From Sciurus carolinensis (Eukaryota > Chordata > Mammalia > Rodentia > Sciuridae): a stretch of DNA of 64,000 bases. Below are positions 58,960 through 64,000 of the stretch, piece after piece (the first letter of the stretch is position 1; every line of letters starts with the position of its first letter). The notes beneath the pieces were generated by a model, which saw only the letters and a program-made list of their open reading frames with translations, was not told where the DNA came from and did not search any database. The DNA lies in assembly GCF_902686445.1 (NCBI RefSeq), contig NC_062229.1, positions 6,295,503 through 6,359,502 of the forward strand, given 5' to 3'. Made by a program: the position numbers and the translations under genes.

Positions 58960-59620
58960 AACAGGGTCAGCTTCTCGGACGAGGGCAGGGTAGCCAGAGA
59001 CTTCCCCAAGCATCCCTGCTCCCTCCAGTGGCAGGACCGTTCTACAGCCAGCTTCTTGGAGCAAGCCACCCAAGGAGAGCCTTTCTGCACAGAGCCAGCT
59101 CCAAACCCTGGACCCAGGGGCGGGCCCCGGCCTACAGGCAGCTTCTGGGACCAGGGCAGGGTAGCCAGAGACTTCCCCAAGCTTCCCTACTCCCTCCAGT
59201 GGCAGGCCCGTTCCACAGCCAGCTTCTTGGAGCAGGCCACCCAGGGAGAACCTTTCTGCACAGAGCCAGCTCCAAACCCTGGACCCAAGGGCGGGCCCCG
59301 GCATACAGGCAGCTTCTGGGACCAGTGCAGGGTAGCCAGAGACTTCCCAAGCATCCCTTCCCCCTCCAGTGGCAGGCCATTTCCACAGCCAGCTTCTTGG
59401 AGCAGGCCGCCCAATGAGAGCCTTTCCTCACAGAGCCAGCTCCAAGCCCCTGATGGTGGGCCCTGGCCTGCATGTGGCTTCTGAAACCAGGGTAGGGCAG
59501 CTAGAGATTTCCCCAAGCAACCCTGCCCCCTCCAGCGACAGGCTCATGCCGCAACCAGCTTCTTGGAGCAGACTGCCCAGTGAGAGCCTTTCTGCAGAAA
59601 GCAAGCTCCAAGCCAGGGAC
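58960..59620 (+). repeat. ~171-bp tandem monomers in L1-2 5'UTR
   Basis: The word TTCCCCAAG (or TTCCCAAG) recurs at about 59002, 59173, 59344 and 59510, giving periods of 171, 171 and 166. Each unit also holds 'cagccagcttcttggagca' and 'gagcctttctgcacagagcc'. About four units. No similarity to the L1-1 array was noticed. Confidence 0.88.
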
Positions 59621-59787
59621 CAGTAGCAGGCTAGGGGCAGCTTTCTTCGGAAGCACTGCATTATCAAGTTCCTCCAAGACATCAGGCTACTGAAGGCAGG
59701 GAGGTGATATACTGGAAATCTACAGGGACACTATATGCCAAAGAGGAAATCTGCAATATCTCAGAGTCCCACTGATATCTGACCAAT

Positions 59788-60844
59788 ATGAGAAAACATG
59801 GGAAGAAAATGTCCCAAACAAACCTAGATGCTATATCAATAAAACCCAATGACAGCACAGCAGAAGAAATGTCAGAAAGGGAGTTCAGAATATATATAAT
59901 TAAAAGAATCAGGGAAGCAACCTAGGAGATGAAAGAGCAAATGCAGGCATTGAAGGAAGAGATGAAAGAGAAAATGCAGGCATTAAATGATAGCACCAAT
60001 CAACAGTTAAAAGAGCAAATATGGGAAGCAAAAGATCATTTCAATAAAGAGTTAGAGATACTGAAAAAAAAAAAAAACAACAGAAGTCATTGAAATGAAG
60101 GAAACAATAAACCAAGTTAAAAACTCCATGGAAAACATAACCAATAGGATAGAATGCCTGGAAGACAGAAACACAGACATTGAAGATAAAATATTTAATC
60201 TTGAAAACAAAGTTGAACAAACAGAGAAGATGGTAAGAAATCATGAACAGAATCTACAAGAGTTATGGAATATCACGAAAAGGCTAAATTTAAGAATTAT
60301 TGGGATTGAGGAAGACTTAGAGAAACAAACCAAAGGAATGAACAGTCTATTCTATTCATTGAAATAATATCAGAAAATTTCCTAAATCTGAAGAATGAAA
60401 TGGAAAACCAGATAAAAGAGGCTTATAGGACTCCAAATATACAAAATTACAACAGACCCACACCGAGGCACATTATTATGAAAATACCTAACATAAAAAT
60501 TAAAGACAGAATTTTAAAGACTGCAAGGGAAAAAAATCAAATTATATTCAGGGGGAAACTATATGGATATCAGCAGATATTTCAACCCAGACTCTAAAAG
60601 CTAGAAGGGCCTGGAACAACATTTTTCAAGCTCTGAAAGAAAATGGGTGCCAATCAAGAATCTTAGACTCAGCAACACTTACCTTCATATTTGACGACGA
60701 AACAAAATCCTTTCCTGATTAAAAAAAAAGCTAAGAGAATTTACAAAAAGAAAGCCAACATAACAGAACATTCTCAGCAAAATATTCCACGAGGAAAAGA
60801 TGAATAACAATGATGCAAATCAGCAATCGGAGGAACTAGCCTAA
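59788..60844 (+). pseudogene. L1-2 ORF1, broken
   Basis: Starts MRKHGKKMSQTNLD at 59788, as L1-1 ORF1 does. A TAG stop follows near 59922. A run of 13 A near 60064 shifts the frame. The coiled-coil part is read at 60095-60367 (ENITNRIECLEDRNTDIEDK-type heptads) and the RNA-binding part at 60400-60597 (YRTPNIQNYNRPTPRH), with a further frameshift before ISADF. The end is the TAA at 60842-60844. Non-functional. Confidence 0.9.
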
Positions 60845-60891
60845 AGGAATAGCCAAATAAAGGAGAAACCAAATCATGTCAAAAAACAAAA

Positions 60892-62901
60892 ATGAGTCAA
60901 ATGACTGGGAACACAAATCATATCACAATAATAACCCTGAATGTTAATGGCCTAAACTCATCAATCAAAAGACATAGACTGGCAGATTGGATTAAAAGGA
61001 AAAATCCAACAATATGCTTCCTGCAAGAGAGTCATCTCATAGAAAGAGATACACATAGACTAAAGGTGAAAGGATGGGGTAAAACATACCATGCACACGG
61101 ACACAGCAAAAAAGCTGGAGTTTCCAACCTCATTTCAGATAATGTGGACTTCAAGCCAAAACTAGTCAGAAGGGATGAAGAAGGACATTACATACTGCTT
61201 AAGGGAAGCATAAATCAGCAAGACTTAACAATCATAAATATCTATGCCCCGAACATTGGCTCATCCATGTACGTCAAACAAATCCTTCTCAATTCCAGAA
61301 ATCAAAGAGATCACACCAAAATAATACTAGTCGATTTTAACACACCTGTCTCACCACTGGATAGATCTTCCAAACAAAAATTGAATAACGAAACCATAGA
61401 TCTCAATAACACAATCAACAATTTAGACTTAACAAACATATATAGAATATACCATCCAACAAAGAACGAATACACTTTCTTCTCAGCAGCACATGGATCC
61501 TTCTCTAAAATAGACCATATTTTATGCCACAAAGCTACTGTTAGCAAATACAAGAAGATAGAGATACTACCTTGTATTCTATCACATCATAATGGATTGA
61601 AAGTAGAAAAAAATGACAGAATAAAAAACAGAAACTTCTCCAATACCTGGAGATTAAATAATACACTATTATATGATGAATGGATAACAGAAGACATCAG
61701 GGGGGAAATAAAAAAATTCTTAGAAGTAAACGAGAACAAAGACACATCATATCAAAATCTCTGGGACACTATAAATGCAGTACTTAGAGGAAGATTTATT
61801 TCATGGGGCGCATTCAACAAAAGAAGTAAAAATCAACAAATAAATGACTTAGCACTACAGCTCAAAGCTCTAGAAAAAGAAGAGCAGACCAACTACAAAA
61901 GTAGAAGAAGACAGGAAATAGTTAAAATCAGAGCTGAAATCAACGAAAATGAAACAAAGGAAACAATCGGAAAAATTAGCAAAATAAATAGCTGTTTCTT
62001 TGAAAAAATAAACAAAATTGATAAACCCTTAGCTACACTAACAAAGAGAAAGAGGGAGAAAATTCAAATTACTACAATTAGGAATGAACAAGGAAATATC
62101 ATAACGGACATGAGTGAAATACAAAACATAATTAGAAGCTATTTTGAAAATCTATATTCCAACAATACAGAAAACCTCAAAGACATCAATAAGTTTCTAG
62201 ACACATATGAATTTGCAAACTGAACAAGGAGGACATGCACAACATAAATAAATCAATTTCAAGCAATGAAATAGAAGAGGTCATCAAAAGCCTACCAAGA
62301 AAGAAATAACGGGACCAGATGGGTTCTCAACTGAGTCCTAAAAAACCTTTAAAGAAGAACTCATTCCAATACTCCTCAAAGTATTCCATGAAAGAGAAGA
62401 AGACAGAAATCTCCCAAACTCATTCTATGAAGCCAATATCACCCGGATACCTAAACCAGACAGAGACACATCGAGGAAAGAAAATTTCAGACCAATATCC
62501 TTAATGAACATCGATGCAAAAATTCTCAACAAAATTTTAGCAAATTGCATACAAAAATATATTAAAAAGATAGTGCACCATAATCAAGTGGGTTTTATCC
62601 CAGGGATGCAAGGTTGGTTCAATATCCGTAAATCTATAAATGTCATTCTCCATATCAACAGACTTAAAGTTAAGAATCACATGATTATTTCAATAGATGC
62701 AGAAAAAGCACTTGATAAAATACAGCATCCCTTCATGCTCAAAACACTAGAAAAAATAGGGATCATTAGAATATTCCTTAATATTGTAAAGGCCATCTAC
62801 ACTTAGCCCATGGCCAATATCATTCTATATGGTGAAAAACTGAAAGCATTCCCCCTAAAACCTGGAACAAGGCAGAGGTGTCCTCTTTCACCACTTCTTT
62901 T
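60892..62901 (+). pseudogene. L1-2 ORF2, N-terminal part, interrupted
   Basis: An open frame of 443 aa (60892-62223) holds the endonuclease and linker. The conserved start MTGNTNHIT is at 60901. Endonuclease signatures: QESH near residue 45, NIYAPN, DFN, KIDHI and, at the end, LSHHN. The family has Asp in that last motif (SDH), so a catalytic residue is changed to His near 61588; the Gly before DFN is Val. A frameshift at about 62215 ends the frame. The reverse transcriptase start is read at 62504-62806 ([14 protein letters not shown]), a TAG lies at 62804-62806, and 62810-62901 reaches PLSPLLF, where L1-3 enters. Not active. Confidence 0.92.
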
Positions 62902-63012
62902 TTTATTATTATTATTGTATACAAATGGGATACATGTTGTTTCTCTATTTGTACATAGAGTCAAGGCATACCATTTGTGTAATCATATGTTTACATAGGG
63001 CAATGAGTTTAA

Positions 63013-64000
63013 TTATTTTTTCCCTTCCCTCCCACCCCTCCCACCCCTCTTTTCACTCCATACAGTCCTTCTTTCCTTCATTCTTACCACTCTCCTTATC
63101 CCTAACCCTAAACCTAACCCTAAACCTAATGCTAACCCCTCCCACCCCCCATTATATGTCCTCATCAGCTTATCAGCGAGATCATTTCGTCCTTTAGTTT
63201 TTTGTGATTGGCTTATCTCACTTAGCATGATATTCTCCAATTTCATCCATTTGCCTGTAAATGCCATAATTTTATCATTCTTCATTGCGTTGTAATATTC
63301 CATTGTATGTACATACCACAGATTCTTTATCCATTCATCAACTGAAGGGCATCTAGGTTGGTCCCACAATCTGGCTATGGTGAATTGAGCAGCAATGAAC
63401 ATTGATGTGGCTGTATCTCTGTAGTATGCTGATTTTAAGTCCTTTGGGTATAGGCCAAGGAGTGGGATAGCTGGGTCAAATGGTGTTTCCATTCCAAGCT
63501 TTCTGAGGAATCTCCACACTGCTTTCCAAAGTGGCTGCACTAATTTGCAACCCCACCAGCAATGTATGAGTGTTCCTTTTTCACCACATCCTCGCCAACA
63601 CCTATTGTTGCTTGTGTTCTTGATAATTGCCATTCTAATTGGGGTGAGATGAAATCTTAGGGTAGTTTTGATTTGCATTTCCCTTATTACTAGGGATGTT
63701 GAACATTTTTTCATATATCTGTTGATTACTTGTACATCTTCTTCTGTGAAGTGTCTGTTCATTTCCTTAGACCAGTTGTTGATTGGATTATTTGTATTCT
63801 TCGTGTAGAGTTTTTTGACTTCTTTATAGATTCTGGAAATTAGCGCTCTATCAGAAGTATGGTTGGCAAAGATATTCTCCCACTCTGTAGGCTCTCTCTT
63901 CACATTTCTGATAGTTTCCTTTGCTGAGAGAAAGCTTTTTAGTTTGAATCTATCCCAGTTGTTGATTCTTGCTTTTGTTTCTTGTGCTATGGGAGTCCTG
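63013..64000 (-). CDS. L1-3 ORF2 C-terminal part, open, with extension (partial)
   Basis: The frame is open from the window edge to a stop at 63013 (about 328 codons). It encodes the C-terminal region of L1 ORF2p after the reverse transcriptase. Visible: [15 protein letters not shown], the Cys-rich segment [18 protein letters not shown] (C-x3-C-x8-H-C spacing, 63548-63601), [17 protein letters not shown] and [20 protein letters not shown]. In L1-1 the frame stops at the equivalent of about 63165; here it continues some 50 residues into a Leu-Gly repeat coded by telomere-like DNA and a basic tail. Whether the whole ORF2 is intact cannot be seen. Confidence 0.85.
   Translation of the reverse strand, partial: RTPIAQETKARINNWDRFKLKSFLSAKETIRNVKREPTEWENIFANHTSDRALISRIYKEVKKLYTKNTNNPINNWSKEMNRHFTEEDVQVINRYMKKCSTSLVIREMQIKTTLRFHLTPIRMAIIKNTSNNRCWRGCGEKGTLIHCWWGCKLVQPLWKAVWRFLRKLGMETPFDPAIPLLGLYPKDLKSAYYRDTATSMFIAAQFTIARLWDQPRCPSVDEWIKNLWYVHTMEYYNAMKNDKIMAFTGKWMKLENIMLSEISQSQKTKGRNDLADKLMRTYNGGWEGLALGLGLGLGLGIRRVVRMKERRTVWSEKRGGRGGREGKK
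63100..63139 (-). repeat. Telomere-like tract in L1-3
   Basis: The + strand reads CCCTAA and CCTAAA words in alternation: ccctaaccctaaacctaacc, then ctaaacctaatgctaacc. About six hexamers, imperfect. It lies within the extended ORF2 frame, where it codes for alternating Leu and Gly. Confidence 0.88.

Larger units (their letters stand above)
58810..62901 (+). mobile_element. L1-2: LINE-1 interrupted by L1-3
   Basis: It begins at the L1 head ('ggtggactagagggtgactg'), like L1-1, then has a different tandem array, ORF1 (59788-60844) and ORF2 (from 60892). At 62901 the element is cut within the reverse transcriptase domain (PLSPLLF) by the tail of an antisense L1. The remainder probably resumes beyond the window. 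Frames are broken. Confidence 0.92.
62902..64000 (-). mobile_element. L1-3: young-looking LINE-1 3' part, antisense in L1-2
   Basis: Reads from the right edge of the window towards 62902: ORF2 C-terminus, 3'UTR with a telomere-like tract, and an A-rich tail (T-rich with ATT units on +). The visible 1.1 kb has no frame break in ORF2, unlike L1-1 and L1-2. The 5' part lies outside the window. Confidence 0.93.

Noticed and set aside
58738..59682. Several open frames of 84-188 aa on both strands
   Set aside because: They lie in the ~171-bp monomer array of L1-2, whose period is a multiple of three, so frames stay open in parallel.
22976..63139. Interstitial telomere from a chromosome fusion
   Set aside because: Both tracts occupy the same place in an L1 3'UTR and are short and imperfect.
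58810..64000. Twin-priming inversion of a single L1
   Set aside because: In twin priming the A tail lies at the outer end; here the tail of the minus-strand part is at the inner junction, so two separate insertions fit better.
1..64000. CRISPR array, operon, phage or other prokaryotic system
   Set aside because: All coding content and repeats are of mammalian type; the tandem repeats lack spacer structure.

Overview
This window is mammalian nuclear DNA, most likely from a squirrel-family rodent (Sciuridae). The evidence is a set of intronless class II olfactory receptor (OR) genes, several LINE-1 copies of placental-mammal type, ID SINEs, and the B1/ID-type dimeric SINE typical of sciurids. 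The species call is inference from repeat content; nothing in the sequence names the species. There is no bacterial or phage content, no operon and no CRISPR.

Layout. All seven recognisable OR coding regions lie on the + strand and look like family 7. They are A (1569-2497, broken), B (7386-8283, heavily decayed), C (9996-10934, intact, 312 aa), D (20174-21110, broken), E (35437-36373, broken, start codon lost), F (39933-40829, broken) and G (44903-45841, intact, 312 aa). Most belong to tandemly duplicated units of 5' non-coding exon, intron, single coding exon and 3' flank. Two unit types can be told apart by their flanks: C/D/G, and A/E. Related 5' exon/promoter blocks also lie at 52258-52602, just before a 500-base run of N, and at 55878-56218, with no coding exon after it in the window. 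At least two more ORs are therefore probably hidden in the gap or beyond the right edge.

Transposons fill most of the rest. A full-length but dead L1 (L1-1, minus strand, 22752-29491) carries a 5'UTR, ORF1, ORF2, a 3'UTR and a short target-site duplication, and is nested in an older L1. A second L1 (L1-2, plus strand, from about 58810) is cut at 62901 by an antisense third L1 (L1-3, 62902 to the window end), whose ORF2 is open for all of its visible length. Older L1 pieces, MaLR LTRs, MER5-like and MIR-like fossils, SINEs and microsatellites occupy the spacers.

How it works together. In olfactory neurons each intact OR would be transcribed from its upstream non-coding exon, spliced to an acceptor a few bases before the ATG, and expressed as a seven-helix receptor. 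Five paralogous promoter blocks keep an O/E-like motif and a homeodomain-like motif exactly 34 bases apart. No system of a wholly new kind is evident. The most interesting signals are that promoter module, repeated loss of the DRY arginine across the cluster, the OR hidden by the gap, two unrelated tandem arrays in L1 5'UTRs that share one head, and an L1 ORF2 that runs into a telomere-like Leu-Gly coding repeat.
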